Part shown: in pieces, positions 9,576 through 17,751 of the stretch | Layout: every line of letters begins with the position of its first letter | Numbering within the stretch: the first letter of the stretch is position 1 | Assembly: GCF_019285595.1 (NCBI RefSeq) | Contig: NZ_CP079094.1 | Location: 1,794,001-1,858,000 of the forward strand | Source of the DNA: Rickettsiella endosymbiont of Dermanyssus gallinae | GTDB lineage: Bacteria > Pseudomonadota > Gammaproteobacteria > Diplorickettsiales > Diplorickettsiaceae | Length of the DNA: 64,000 nucleotides | Direction: 5' to 3' | Position numbers and translations under genes: made by a program | The notes under the pieces: model-generated | What the model was told of the DNA's origin: nothing | The model's input: the letters and a program-made list of their open reading frames with translations, nothing else | Database searches by the model: none

Positions 9576-9668
9576 TGGTGAAACGGAAATGAAATGAAGG
9601 CTGTGGCAATCTAGGAAAAAAATAAAGCTTTTCACTAGATTGCCGCGCGCTTCGCGCTCGCAATGACG
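9576..9668. repeat. Element C, palindromic repeat (C1)
   Basis: GGCAATCTAG at 9605-9614 pairs with CTAGATTGCC at 9635-9644, followed by GCGCGCTTCGCGCTCGCAAT, itself a short palindrome, and GAC. The same design (GCAATCCAG-type arm, GCTTCGCGC core, CTCGCAATGAC end) recurs at 37461-37541. Both copies lie between convergent gene ends, so it may also act as a transcription stop on both strands. Confidence 0.65.
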
Positions 9669-9692
9669 AACCCAGGACATCGTTACAGCACT

Positions 9693-10904
9693 TCAACAAC
9701 TAGTTTTTTTTGCTAAATGCTGATCAATGGTTTCTAATAATCGTTGTGCTATCAGTCTTTTAGGCGCCTTTTCTAAATAAATAGGCGGTTCCTTAGATAG
9801 AATAGTAACCGCATTTTCATCGCTATCAAAACCAATATCGCTTTGGCTGACATCATTCACAACCATTAAATCAGCACCCTTTCTTAAACGCTTCTCTTCT
9901 GCAAAGCGGAATATATCCGCTGTTTCTGCAGAAAAACCAACGATAAGCGGCTTAGGTTCATTCATTTGGCCAACCATTGCTAAAATATCGTTAGTTATCT
10001 TTAAATTTAACGTTAAATTATTCGCTATTTTTTTAATTTTTTGCAAGCAAGGCTCAGCCACATGATAATCCACTACAGCGGCGGTACTGATAAAAACATC
10101 TTTTTTAACAATTTCCGCTTGGACGGCTTCCAGCATTTCTGCCGCTGTCCTAACCGCAATAAATTTGCATTTTTCAGGTGCTTTTAAGCCAACAGGACCA
10201 CTAATCAGTGTAACATTTGCTCCAGCATCGATGGCCGCTTGTGCTAAAGCAAAACCCATCTTGCCTGAACTACGATTAGATAAGTAACGAATGGGATCAA
10301 TAGGCTCTTGTGTAGGACCCGCTGTCAGCAAAATATGCTGACCTCTTAAAAAAGGCTCTACAAACACACTCGCTAAGCTTCTTACAATCTCTGCAGGTTC
10401 TAGCATGCGGCCCAAGCCAACATCGCCACACGCTTGACTACCTTCCGCTGGCCCTAGAAATAAATATTCTCGTTCTTTGAGTTTACGCAGATTAGCCTGA
10501 GTTGCCGCATTGGCCCACATTGCTTGATTCATAGCCGGCGCTACAACGATTCTTGCATGAGATGCCAAACAAAGTGTACTCAGCAAATCATCAGCAAAAC
10601 CATAGGCTAATTTAGCAAGAAAATTCGCTGTAGCAGGCGCAATTAAAATACAGTCAGGCCAACGTGCTAGCTCAATATGACTCATGGCGGCTTCTGCTTC
10701 GGAGTCCATGAGCTGCTCGTAAACTTTATGTTGTGAAACTGCTTGGAGTGCAAGGGGTGTTACAAACGCTTTTCCGCCGGGGGTTAATACCACCCTGACT
10801 TCATAGTCTTGTTCTTTGAGCTTTCGGATTAAATCCGGTATTTTGTAGGCAGCAATACTACCGGTAATACCCAACAAAATACGACGCTTTTGCATGTTTT
10901 TCAT
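9693..10904 (-). CDS. coaBC: Bifunctional phosphopantothenoylcysteine decarboxylase / phosphopantothenate-cysteine ligase
   Basis: CoaBC carries out two successive steps of coenzyme A synthesis: joining cysteine to phosphopantothenate and then decarboxylating the product with FMN. The N-terminal CoaC flavoprotein domain (about 1-190) shows ILLGITGSIAAYKIPDLIR, the APAMNQAMW loop and the LGPAEGSQACGDVGLGRM substrate clamp. The CoaB domain follows from GQHILLTAGPTQEPIDPIRY, with SSGKMGFALA and the KKIKK region. The 403 residues equal the usual length. A second in-frame ATG three codons in could be the true start. Confidence 0.96.
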   Translation of the reverse strand: MKNMQKRRILLGITGSIAAYKIPDLIRKLKEQDYEVRVVLTPGGKAFVTPLALQAVSQHKVYEQLMDSEAEAAMSHIELARWPDCILIAPATANFLAKLAYGFADDLLSTLCLASHARIVVAPAMNQAMWANAATQANLRKLKEREYLFLGPAEGSQACGDVGLGRMLEPAEIVRSLASVFVEPFLRGQHILLTAGPTQEPIDPIRYLSNRSSGKMGFALAQAAIDAGANVTLISGPVGLKAPEKCKFIAVRTAAEMLEAVQAEIVKKDVFISTAAVVDYHVAEPCLQKIKKIANNLTLNLKITNDILAMVGQMNEPKPLIVGFSAETADIFRFAEEKRLRKGADLMVVNDVSQSDIGFDSDENAVTILSKEPPIYLEKAPKRLIAQRLLETIDQHLAKKTSC

Positions 10905-10920
10905 ACTATTAACATAACAA

Positions 10921-10947
10921 AAAGGGGCATGAAAGTCATGCCCCTTT
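10921..10947 (-). terminator. Rho-independent terminator after the porin gene
   Basis: A 12 bp perfect stem (AAAGGGGCATGA at 10921-10932, TCATGCCCCTTT at 10936-10947) with a 3-base loop has an A/T run on both sides. It lies 33 bp past the stop codon of the minus-strand porin and 16 bp ahead of coaBC, so it separates the two transcripts. The flanking runs would let it work on either strand. Confidence 0.9.
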
Positions 10948-10980
10948 TTTATTGAAAACCTAAATAAAAATTTATAAAGG

Positions 10981-12507
10981 TTAGAAGTATAGACCTATCT
11001 GGAATGTAACCGTATTTCCACTATTACCAGTACCGTTAATAGTATTAAAGCCTGTATTACCTGTCGCTACATCGGTTGCTTGATAATCGATGTCATGACG
11101 GAACTCAATACTTTCGATTGTGTCCTTCCAAATAGAGGTACTTGCCGTTGCACTATAACGCTTTTTAGGAATCAACAGTGCTAAGGCATCTTTAGAGTGG
11201 TCATAACCAACAATAAATGCACTTGGCTTGTCCCAAGCAGCAAACTTATAAGCAACTTCGGTATGGAACGCAGATGGTTTAGCACCTTTGTCATTAAAGG
11301 ACAGCACTGATTCTGCAAATGTGCTTGCCGCCGTAACATATTCAGCTGTTAAGCTAACCGGACCTACTGATAATGTTCCACGTCCATCTAAACCGCCTAC
11401 AGGGTTAAGCACTTCCGTTGTATCGTTCGTTGCAAATCCATCGAAGTTACTACTGCCAGGGTTGCCGTTATGTTGCATACCCACCGCGTCAGCAATGCTA
11501 CGAATATAACTACCGGCTAAATCCAGACTCCACTTAGGTTTCGTGAAAGTATAGTCAATATTTGCGCCATAGTTATGCAGGCCATTATTTCCTATCGTGG
11601 TTCGAGTAGGGCCCCTAAATATAAAAGCCGCTAAATTCAAATTATTTTCTGAATTAAATTCCTTAGAAAAACCAAGAGAAATCGCCCTTGCTTTCGTCCT
11701 ACCTAGGGTTTTTGTAAACGGATCACTAATCATCGCTGAAGAATATTGACCAAATGGCATATAGAACTGACCAATCGTTCCGTACACTGGGAACTCAGCC
11801 AGATTTCCAACGGTTAAAAATCCCCGCTCTAACAATACGTTTGAGTTATCGATACGGCGCGGTGATGAGGAAGGGGGGCTATTGTCATAGACAAAAGCAA
11901 TAAGGCCCGCCACCCATTTATTGACTAAAATTTCGGTATCAAGCTCAATTCCTGTTAAATCAATATCGTTCATTGATCCACGTTGGAAATTTCCCCCGAA
12001 ATCATCCGCATGAATAACCTGCGCTTCGATTTTACCACTCAAATTAACAATAGGCGTGTTAGACCATGGATGGTCATCTGCTGGATGTAAATAATTCCAT
12101 AACTGCTTGCGCTGTTGTTGTAAGTGGAGATCTTCGTTGACATAAGGCTGGTTGACCACCAAGTCAGAGGCATTATATTCCGAATTGATCCCAATATAAG
12201 GCGAACTAATGACGGGAGTTCCTAGAATAAAAACAGGGTGCTTCGGATCAGCAATCACCTTAACATCAGGCAATGGGTGTGAGGCTTGACCTGCCGTTCT
12301 TCTTTGAGGCGGGCTCTTCTTTAGTGTAGCCACCTGGCCTTGCAGATGCTGTATCTGTGACTCTAACGCTTGGGTACGCGCCGCTAGTTTTCTAACGAGT
12401 TGATCATCGCCTGTTGTCTGATCAGCCGCTAAAGCGACATTTCCCTGTAATCCTAACCAACAAACACTTGCTACCAGTGCCGTTAATTTATATTTTTTAC
12501 TTGACAT
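10981..12507 (-). CDS. Outer-membrane porin, LbtU/DUF3573-like
   Basis: The protein has a signal peptide (about 1-27, ending ALA), then a coiled-coil segment (LVRKLAARTQALESQIQHLQ) and a linker, then a long beta-rich region with alternating aromatic strands that ends in a terminal phenylalanine (FQIGLYF), typical of outer-membrane barrels. The coiled coil followed by a barrel and the NLSGKIEAQ motif suit the LbtU siderophore-porin group of Legionella and relatives. The ligand cannot be told from sequence. It has its own promoter and terminator, so it is monocistronic. A second barrel of related type lies at 13471-14862. Confidence 0.7.
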   Translation of the reverse strand: MSSKKYKLTALVASVCWLGLQGNVALAADQTTGDDQLVRKLAARTQALESQIQHLQGQVATLKKSPPQRRTAGQASHPLPDVKVIADPKHPVFILGTPVISSPYIGINSEYNASDLVVNQPYVNEDLHLQQQRKQLWNYLHPADDHPWSNTPIVNLSGKIEAQVIHADDFGGNFQRGSMNDIDLTGIELDTEILVNKWVAGLIAFVYDNSPPSSSPRRIDNSNVLLERGFLTVGNLAEFPVYGTIGQFYMPFGQYSSAMISDPFTKTLGRTKARAISLGFSKEFNSENNLNLAAFIFRGPTRTTIGNNGLHNYGANIDYTFTKPKWSLDLAGSYIRSIADAVGMQHNGNPGSSNFDGFATNDTTEVLNPVGGLDGRGTLSVGPVSLTAEYVTAASTFAESVLSFNDKGAKPSAFHTEVAYKFAAWDKPSAFIVGYDHSKDALALLIPKKRYSATASTSIWKDTIESIEFRHDIDYQATDVATGNTGFNTINGTGNSGNTVTFQIGLYF

Positions 12508-12545
12508 ACAAAGACCTTATTATTTGGAATAAGCAGTGGGCCTCC

Positions 12546-12574
12546 TATTTATCAAAAAAAACAAGGCAATGCAA
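12546..12574 (-). promoter_or_regulatory. Sigma-70-type promoter of the LbtU-like porin gene
   Basis: On the minus strand TTGCAT (12574-12569) and TAAATA (12551-12546) are separated by exactly 17 bases, 38 bp before the start codon. AAGG precedes the ATG at suitable spacing. No clear Fur box is visible, although LbtU porins are iron-linked in Legionella. Confidence 0.55.
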
Positions 12575-12594
12575 GCTTATTTACAATTAATTTA

Positions 12595-13320
12595 TCACTT
12601 ATTTTTTCTTTCCCGCCAGCGGACAGCCAAAATATTCAACCATTCCACAAAGACTGAAAAGGCAATGGCAAAATAGAGGTATCCTCTAGGCACATGCAAC
12701 CCAAAACCATCCGCTACCAACACCAACCCTATCAACAATAGAAAGCTTAAACCAAGTATCTTTAGGCTGGGATAGGTATTGATAAATCGGCTCAATGGCC
12801 CACTGGCCCAAATCATTAAGGCAATAGCGATAATAATGGCGAGCGCCATTATTATGAATTCCTGCGCCATTCCTACAGCAGTAATCACACTATCTAAAGA
12901 AAAAATAATATCCAGCAGCATGATTTGGATAAGAACGAATGAAAACCGTGAAAACCGACGCACCGCACCCGCTTTTTCATCGATAGCGCTCACGTTTAAA
13001 TGAAGCTCGCTTGTCCCCTTTGCCAATAAAAAAACGCCTCCTCCAATTAATATCAGATCTCGTCCTGAAAAAGTGTGTTCGGCAAGCGTAAAAAGGGGCT
13101 CGGTAAATCGTATCATCCACGTAATAGTCGCCAACAATAAAAGACGCGTTACGCACGCCAACACTAAACCAAATTGTTGGGCAGGTCTTTGCTGTGCGGT
13201 AGGCAGCCTGTTGGTCACTAAGGAGATAAAAACCAGGTTGTCGATTCCCAGAATAATCTCTAAGGCGGTTAAGGTAAGTAGGCTGATCCAGGTTTCTGGA
13301 GAAAGAAATAATTCAAGCAT
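12595..13320 (-). CDS. TerC-family integral membrane protein
   Basis: The 241 residues hold about seven hydrophobic segments with two family signatures carrying intramembrane acidic residues: ALEIILGIDNLVFISLVTNR near the N-terminus and LDIIFSLDSVITAVGMA near the middle. These Asp/Asn motifs define TerC proteins, which have been linked to manganese and other metal export, including metal loading of secreted enzymes. It sits between two porin genes on the same strand. The gap to the upstream porin contains that porin's terminator, so it is probably transcribed on its own. Confidence 0.9.
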   Translation of the reverse strand: MLELFLSPETWISLLTLTALEIILGIDNLVFISLVTNRLPTAQQRPAQQFGLVLACVTRLLLLATITWMIRFTEPLFTLAEHTFSGRDLILIGGGVFLLAKGTSELHLNVSAIDEKAGAVRRFSRFSFVLIQIMLLDIIFSLDSVITAVGMAQEFIIMALAIIIAIALMIWASGPLSRFINTYPSLKILGLSFLLLIGLVLVADGFGLHVPRGYLYFAIAFSVFVEWLNILAVRWRERKNK

Positions 13321-13421
13321 AGGAACGTTATTTACCCTTTTGAGAGCTACTCTATAAAACTTTAGATTTATTCTATACGATTCGCTTATATCACCTCACT
13401 TAAATTTATTTTAGTTATAAA

Positions 13422-13443
13422 AAAGCCCACCGAAGTGGGCTTT
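13422..13443 (-). terminator. Rho-independent terminator after the second porin gene
   Basis: A 9 bp stem AAAGCCCAC / GTGGGCTTT with a CGAA loop is followed on the minus strand by a T-rich run. It lies 27 bp past the stop codon of the porin gene at 13471-14862, the expected place for its transcript end. Confidence 0.85.
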
Positions 13444-13470
13444 GAAGATAAACGTATTTAATTATTTAGT

Positions 13471-14862
13471 TTAAGCAAATTTAATGCTAGCACGTACTTG
13501 ACCAAAGGTAGATTTACCATCTGTTGCACCTAGATGCACTAAAGCACCGCCGGTATCAAAAATAGCGCCTTCACCTACACTGTAATCTCTGTCTTGAACG
13601 ACCGCAACGCCCATATCAAACCATTTAGCCAGATTGACCAAATAATCTATATAAATGCGTTTCTTAGGTAAGAAAGTCGCTAAGTGGGTTGTTTGCTGCC
13701 AACCTAAGGCTACACGTGACTGATGCGCTTTCACAGGGAAAGTCAATCCTGCTTCTAAACCCCAAACATTAGGTTTGCCTAAGAAGCCGGGTGTTACTGT
13801 AGCTGGTGGTGTTCCTGGAGCGAAGCCGCTTAAAAACACCGGATTAGCGAGACTACGTGTTGTAGCAATATAATGACCATTCACATCAAAAGGCCCAAAT
13901 GCAAGATCAGCATTCACATCCCAAGCAGGAACTTTTTGATTAGGTATCCCTGGTACAGTTGCTCCGGTTACGAGTGAGTTGAGATAATAGGAAGATAAGA
14001 AATTAGAATCCGCGATGTTAGCGATCCAACCTGCATCTACATTAATTTTAGTACTCAACAATTTCAAACCAAAACCTATGTCAACACCACCGTTTTGAAT
14101 GCGGCGTGTAGAACCACCATCACTTACTTTAGGATTACCCGCAAAGGTATAAGCCGAACCATAGAAACCGCTCGGCATAACAAACCCTAATTGAGCGACG
14201 GTTTGATTAATTTCAGTAAACAACTGGGTTGGGTTTCCGCTTTGTACAAACGCATAAGGATCATACTGACCAAATGGTACGTATTCTTTACCAACGCGAA
14301 AATAAATCGGCGAAGCTTGGAAATTACCTATGGTCGCATAGGCTGTATCTAGACTGGTTCGATTAACTGGGTGGTATACAAAAAGAGAATTTGCAATGTT
14401 ATAAGGGCCTGTGGAACCAGCTACCCCAGTCAATGAAGAATAAACTAACGACATCATTGCCGTCACCCAATTGTTAACCCGCGCATCAACAAATAAGTTA
14501 GCGTTATTGAGCACTAAATCACTGGCACGACCCGAAGAAGGGATCATAACAAGATTATCGGGACTAGCGATAGGAGCTCCTGCGTTAAAAGCTGGGTTAA
14601 AAGTCAAGAAAACAGGAGGCCGATTCGCAAGATAGGCATCTGTGTTAATCCAACCACTGAGGTTAATTCTGCAAGTCCAACCACAAGGCTGATCAAATCC
14701 ACCTGGTTGATTTTGATCAAGTATCATATCTGCTTTATTTGCCTGATCGCGCATAACATCTAACTGATATGAAGTATCCATATAATATGGCGCCGCCAAA
14801 ACAGGCGCGCTAAGTCCAAGTGCTACGAGTGAAGCAACTATCGTCTTGAGTTTCATACTCAT
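13471..14862 (-). CDS. Outer-membrane porin-like protein, DUF3573/LbtU-like
   Basis: The protein has a signal peptide (MKLKTIVASLVALGLSAPVLA) and a mature part of about 440 residues rich in alternating beta strands with aromatic girdles, ending in FGQVRASIKFA. Segments such as INLSGWINTDAYL, NNANLFVDARVNNW, VGKEYVPFGQYDPY and LPKKRIYIDYLV are mirrored in the porin at 10981-12507 (NLSGKIEAQ, LVNKWVAG, MPFGQYSS, LIPKKRYSA), so the two are distant paralogues. It lacks the long coiled coil. AAGGAGA lies just upstream, but two ATGs (14862 and 14856) compete; the second gives the cleaner signal peptide. The substrate is unknown. Confidence 0.7.
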   Translation of the reverse strand: MSMKLKTIVASLVALGLSAPVLAAPYYMDTSYQLDVMRDQANKADMILDQNQPGGFDQPCGWTCRINLSGWINTDAYLANRPPVFLTFNPAFNAGAPIASPDNLVMIPSSGRASDLVLNNANLFVDARVNNWVTAMMSLVYSSLTGVAGSTGPYNIANSLFVYHPVNRTSLDTAYATIGNFQASPIYFRVGKEYVPFGQYDPYAFVQSGNPTQLFTEINQTVAQLGFVMPSGFYGSAYTFAGNPKVSDGGSTRRIQNGGVDIGFGLKLLSTKINVDAGWIANIADSNFLSSYYLNSLVTGATVPGIPNQKVPAWDVNADLAFGPFDVNGHYIATTRSLANPVFLSGFAPGTPPATVTPGFLGKPNVWGLEAGLTFPVKAHQSRVALGWQQTTHLATFLPKKRIYIDYLVNLAKWFDMGVAVVQDRDYSVGEGAIFDTGGALVHLGATDGKSTFGQVRASIKFA

Positions 14863-14989
14863 CCATCTCCTTAATAGGTTATCTACTTAACATTAAACTT
14901 AATTTTATATCTGCAACCCACCGATAAAACTGGAATAGGCAGCATTCATAAAAATAATTCAAACACGGTCTTTATCCCTTGTTATTCCC

Positions 14990-15064
14990 TACCAAGGCTG
15001 TTTAATTTCCATTCCTGCCTGTCAAGGCGATATCGGCGAAAATTAAACAACCCTGGTCTTGGTA
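14990..15064. repeat. Large two-part inverted repeat upstream of the porin
   Basis: TACCAAG (14990-14996) pairs with CTTGGTA (15058-15064), and TGTTTAATTT (14999-15008) pairs with AAATTAAACA (15040-15049). Together they give an imperfect stem of 17 pairs with a small internal loop. The inside holds a further GCC/GGC hairpin. It lies about 130 bp upstream of the porin start, so it could be leader RNA, a grxD-side terminator or a regulator site. Confidence 0.55.
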
Positions 15065-15220
15065 CCGCTATACATTCTTTTAATTAACTGTTCGCAAACT
15101 CTAAACAATAAACTTGCTTAGCGGTTTACCAGAACCTTAGATACTTTATTATTTTTTGATTTTTCAGCTATTTGACAGGCACAAGACTTTGTTATTTTTG
15201 CTGAAAATTGCTGCACATCA

Positions 15221-15307
15221 AGCATTAGATATGCTATTGCGTTTTATACCTAACACAACGACTTGTGTCAATGGTTTTTTGTAAAAACACGACGTAAATC
15301 TAATGCT
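15221..15307. repeat. Inverted repeat downstream of grxD
   Basis: AGCATTAGAT (15221-15230) and ATCTAATGCT (15298-15307) are perfect inverted copies enclosing about 67 bases, which contain ACACAA/TTGTGT around 15253-15268. The right arm ends 51 bp past the grxD stop. It resembles either a structured transcript end or the termini of a short decayed element. Confidence 0.45.
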
Positions 15308-15358
15308 TAAAAAGAAACCTCGCCAATTACAAGAAAATAGATGGCAAATCTATTAAAA

Positions 15359-15652
15359 TCAAGTTTCTGATATTTTTTTCTGCAACTCACCCGTTTTATA
15401 GAGTTGCTCAATGATATCGCAACCCCCAATCAGTTCACCCTTATAATACAGTTGCGGAAACGTCGGCCACTGCGAATAACGTTTTAATTCCTCGCGCAGA
15501 TCATCATTTTCCAGGATATTAACGTGCGCAAATTTTGCCCCGCACGCCTTTAACGCTTGCACTACGCGTGCGGAAAAACCACAACGCGGTTGGTCCGGCG
15601 TTCCTTTCATATATAAAATAAGCGCATGCTTAGCAAGCTGCTGCTTGATCAT
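15359..15652 (-). CDS. grxD: Monothiol glutaredoxin, Grx4 type
   Basis: Grx4-type glutaredoxins bind and pass on [2Fe-2S] clusters, usually with BolA partners. The 97-residue protein has the monothiol active site CGFS inside MKGTPDQPRCGFSARVV, then the family segments WPTFPQLYYKGELIGGCDII. The start is set at ATG 15652 (MIKQQLAKHALILYMKG), which matches the family N-terminus. An in-frame ATG at 15718 would add 22 residues encoded by the inserted element A copy (IHEDGELSGN...) and should not be used. The AAGAG in the element terminus, 7 bases before the ATG, serves as the ribosome-binding site. Confidence 0.93.
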   Translation of the reverse strand: MIKQQLAKHALILYMKGTPDQPRCGFSARVVQALKACGAKFAHVNILENDDLREELKRYSQWPTFPQLYYKGELIGGCDIIEQLYKTGELQKKISET

Positions 15653-15655
15653 TTC

Positions 15656-15782
15656 TATACTCTTCGCACTAGAATTTTCAGCTGTGTTGCCGCTCAATTC
15701 GCCATCCTCATGTATCATAAATACACTCCGGTTGCTTCATTTTCGCGGCACCTTGCCAAAAATCCCGTTGCTGTGAGTAGTA
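15656..15782 (-). repeat. Element A, near full-length copy (A1), upstream of grxD
   Basis: The copy starts with TATACTC (15656-15662) and runs through the element body (CTCTTCGCACTAGAATTTTC, then GTTGCCGCTCAATTCGCC and so on) to CTGTGAGTAGTA, a slightly mutated version of the other terminus. It matches copy A3 (32544-32668) in inverse orientation over its whole length with scattered substitutions. Its grxD-side end lies 3 bases from the grxD start codon. Confidence 0.85.
15660..15664 (-). promoter_or_regulatory. Ribosome-binding site of grxD inside element A
   Basis: On the minus strand AAGAG, part of the conserved GCGAAGAGTATA terminus of element A, is 7 bases before ATG 15652. No other Shine-Dalgarno-like sequence is present nearby, so the element provides the initiation site. 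Confidence 0.6.
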
Positions 15783-15874
15783 ACGTATTTTGTGTTTTAC
15801 TTTCCATTATTGCCCTCTAAAACTCTGGTCGACTATTATTGTATTTCTCTTTAAATACGAACAATATATAAAGC

Positions 15875-15903
15875 TTGCCTTATGATTACTCGGATTTTAA
15901 ACT
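15875..15903 (+). promoter_or_regulatory. Sigma-70-type promoter ahead of sodB
   Basis: TTGCCT at 15875 and TAAACT at 15898 are 17 bases apart and lie about 50 bp before the sodB start codon. An ACGAGGA ribosome-binding site follows. This promoter could drive the whole co-directional run that starts with sodB. Confidence 0.6.
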
Positions 15904-15952
15904 GACGCAAGCAATTTTAGCGTTTTAAAAAATAAACGAGGATATCTATCGC

Positions 15953-16537
15953 ATGAAACACGAACTACCCCCTCTACCGTATAGTTTAGATGCCCTAGCA
16001 CCCACACTTTCTAAAGAAACTTTAGAATATCACTACGGCAAGCACCATAAAGCTTATGTGGATAAACTCAATGAGCTCATCCCAGGTACTGAATTTGCCG
16101 AACTATCCTTGGAAGACATTATAAAAAAAGCCCCTGCAGGCCCTATTTTCAATAATGCCGCCCAAATATGGAATCATACTTTTTATTGGCACAGCATGAC
16201 GCCCGAAAGTACAAAAAATAAACCGCATGGCGCATTAGCTAGCGATATAGATAAAGCATTTGGATCCTTTGAAAAATTCAAAGAGGCCTTTAATAAAGCC
16301 GCTATTGCCCAATTTGGCTCAGGATGGGCTTGGTTAGTTAAAGATGCTCAAGGCCTAAGAATTCAAACCACCAGTAATGCAGCCACCCCATTTAAGGATG
16401 GAAAAACCTGTTTAATGACCTGTGACGTCTGGGAACATGCTTACTATATTGATTACCGTAACGCCCGTCCCAAGTATTTAGAAAAATTCTGGGAATTAAT
16501 GAATTGGGATTTTGCTAGCAAAAACTTCGAAAAATAA
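15953..16537 (+). CDS. sodB: Superoxide dismutase [Fe]
   Basis: This is the cytoplasmic iron superoxide dismutase. The 194-residue length, the N-terminal [17 protein letters not shown], the metal ligands H27 (YHYGKHH), H near 74 (IWNHTFYW), and D and H near 157 and 161 ([13 protein letters not shown]) are all present. [11 protein letters not shown] and the AAQIWNH context with the active-site Gln point to iron rather than manganese. The stop codon shares one base with the start of the next gene (TAATG), so the aminotransferase is translationally coupled to it. A second SOD, of the Cu/Zn type, lies at 51 kb. Confidence 0.97.
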   Translation: MKHELPPLPYSLDALAPTLSKETLEYHYGKHHKAYVDKLNELIPGTEFAELSLEDIIKKAPAGPIFNNAAQIWNHTFYWHSMTPESTKNKPHGALASDIDKAFGSFEKFKEAFNKAAIAQFGSGWAWLVKDAQGLRIQTTSNAATPFKDGKTCLMTCDVWEHAYYIDYRNARPKYLEKFWELMNWDFASKNFEK

Positions 16538-17751
16538 TGAACTCAAACAAACATCAACCTTTCACTTCTAATTTAATGCCGATTTATCCCAATCGCCTAC
16601 CGATCGCCTTTGAAAAAGGCCAAGGTGTTTGGCTATGGGATAAGGACGGTGCCGAATATTTAGACGCTTTAGCAGGCATTGCTGTCTGTGGTTTAGGTCA
16701 CTCGCATCCCGCTGTTACCAAAACATTCTGTGAGCAAGCCGGAAAATTGATTCATGTCTCTAATACCTATCAAATTCCTGAACAAGAAACGCTGGCCACT
16801 GCTTTAGCACGCACATCAGGGATGGATCAGGTTTTTTATGCCAATTCGGGTGCTGAAGCCAACGAAGCCGCCATAAAAATGGCTCGCCTTTATGCGCGAA
16901 AAAAAAATATTGCTGAGCCGATTGTTATTTGCATGAAAAATAGCTTTCATGGGCGAACCATGGCCACACTCAGTGCGTCTGGCAGTGAACGCTTACAAAT
17001 CGGTTTTGAGCCTTTAGTAGAGCGATTTATTCATATCCCTTTTAATGATATCTCTGCCTTAAAAACAGCTGTAAAACAACACGAAGAAAGCATCGTCGCT
17101 ATCATGCTTGAACCTATTCAAGGTGATGGTGGCATCCAAGCCGCAACGACTGAATTTTTAAAAACAATCCGTCTACTCTGTGACCAACATGATTGGCTAA
17201 TGATTTTGGATGAAATTCAAACTGGGCTTTGTCGTACCGGTGCTTGGTTCGCGTATCAACACTATGATGTTATGCCCGACGTTTTAACCCTGGCTAAAAC
17301 GCTAGCCAATGGTTTCCCAATAGGCGCCTATCTCTCTCGCGATAAAGCCAATAATTTATTCCCTATTGGTAAGCATGGTTCTACCTTTGCTGGTAATACC
17401 TTAGGTTGTGCTGTGGCTATCACCGTACTTGATACATTAGAAAAAGAAAATATTTCTGCACATGTAAAAAAAATCGGGAATTATTTAACTCAGCAATTAA
17501 AAAAGTGCTTTTCTAAGCATACACAGGTTATTTCAATACGCGGCCAAGGCCTTATGATTGGTATAGAGCTTGATCGCGAATGCCGCAACCTACCGCGTTT
17601 AGCACTGAAACATCGACTATTATTTAATGTCGTTGCTAATAACACGATACGGCTTTTACCGCCTTTAATTCTTAACGAAGAAGAAGCCGATGAAATCTGT
17701 CATCGTCTTGTAAAAACAGTAGACGACTTCTACGCAACACCATCATCATGA
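16537..17751 (+). CDS. argD: Class III PLP aminotransferase, acetylornithine aminotransferase-like
   Basis: The protein is a class III aminotransferase close to ArgD, which moves an amino group between acetylornithine or a similar omega-amine and 2-oxoglutarate. Features are LDALAGIAVCGLGHSHP, the phosphate-binding NSGAEANEAAIKMAR, NSFHGRTMATLSASG, LDEIQTGLCRTG and the cofactor lysine in LTLAKTLANGFPIGA, then HGSTFAGNTLGCAV. The 404 residues fit the family. No other arginine gene is nearby, so succinyldiaminopimelate aminotransferase activity is also possible. It overlaps the following gene by four bases (ATGA). Confidence 0.85.
   Translation: MNSNKHQPFTSNLMPIYPNRLPIAFEKGQGVWLWDKDGAEYLDALAGIAVCGLGHSHPAVTKTFCEQAGKLIHVSNTYQIPEQETLATALARTSGMDQVFYANSGAEANEAAIKMARLYARKKNIAEPIVICMKNSFHGRTMATLSASGSERLQIGFEPLVERFIHIPFNDISALKTAVKQHEESIVAIMLEPIQGDGGIQAATTEFLKTIRLLCDQHDWLMILDEIQTGLCRTGAWFAYQHYDVMPDVLTLAKTLANGFPIGAYLSRDKANNLFPIGKHGSTFAGNTLGCAVAITVLDTLEKENISAHVKKIGNYLTQQLKKCFSKHTQVISIRGQGLMIGIELDRECRNLPRLALKHRLLFNVVANNTIRLLPPLILNEEEADEICHRLVKTVDDFYATPSS

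Larger units (their letters stand above)
14863..15358. other. 496 bp gap between the porin and grxD, with inverted repeats
   Basis: No credible gene was found. The porin ribosome-binding site lies at the left end. One large inverted repeat spans 14990-15064 and another spans 15221-15307; both are listed separately. The rest is AT-rich and probably contains the porin promoter. A TTGACA is visible on the plus strand at 15172 but leads to no gene. Confidence 0.6.

Noticed and set aside
13073-13357. Plus-strand frame over the terC start
   Set aside because: It is antisense to the well-supported terC gene, with no homology features.
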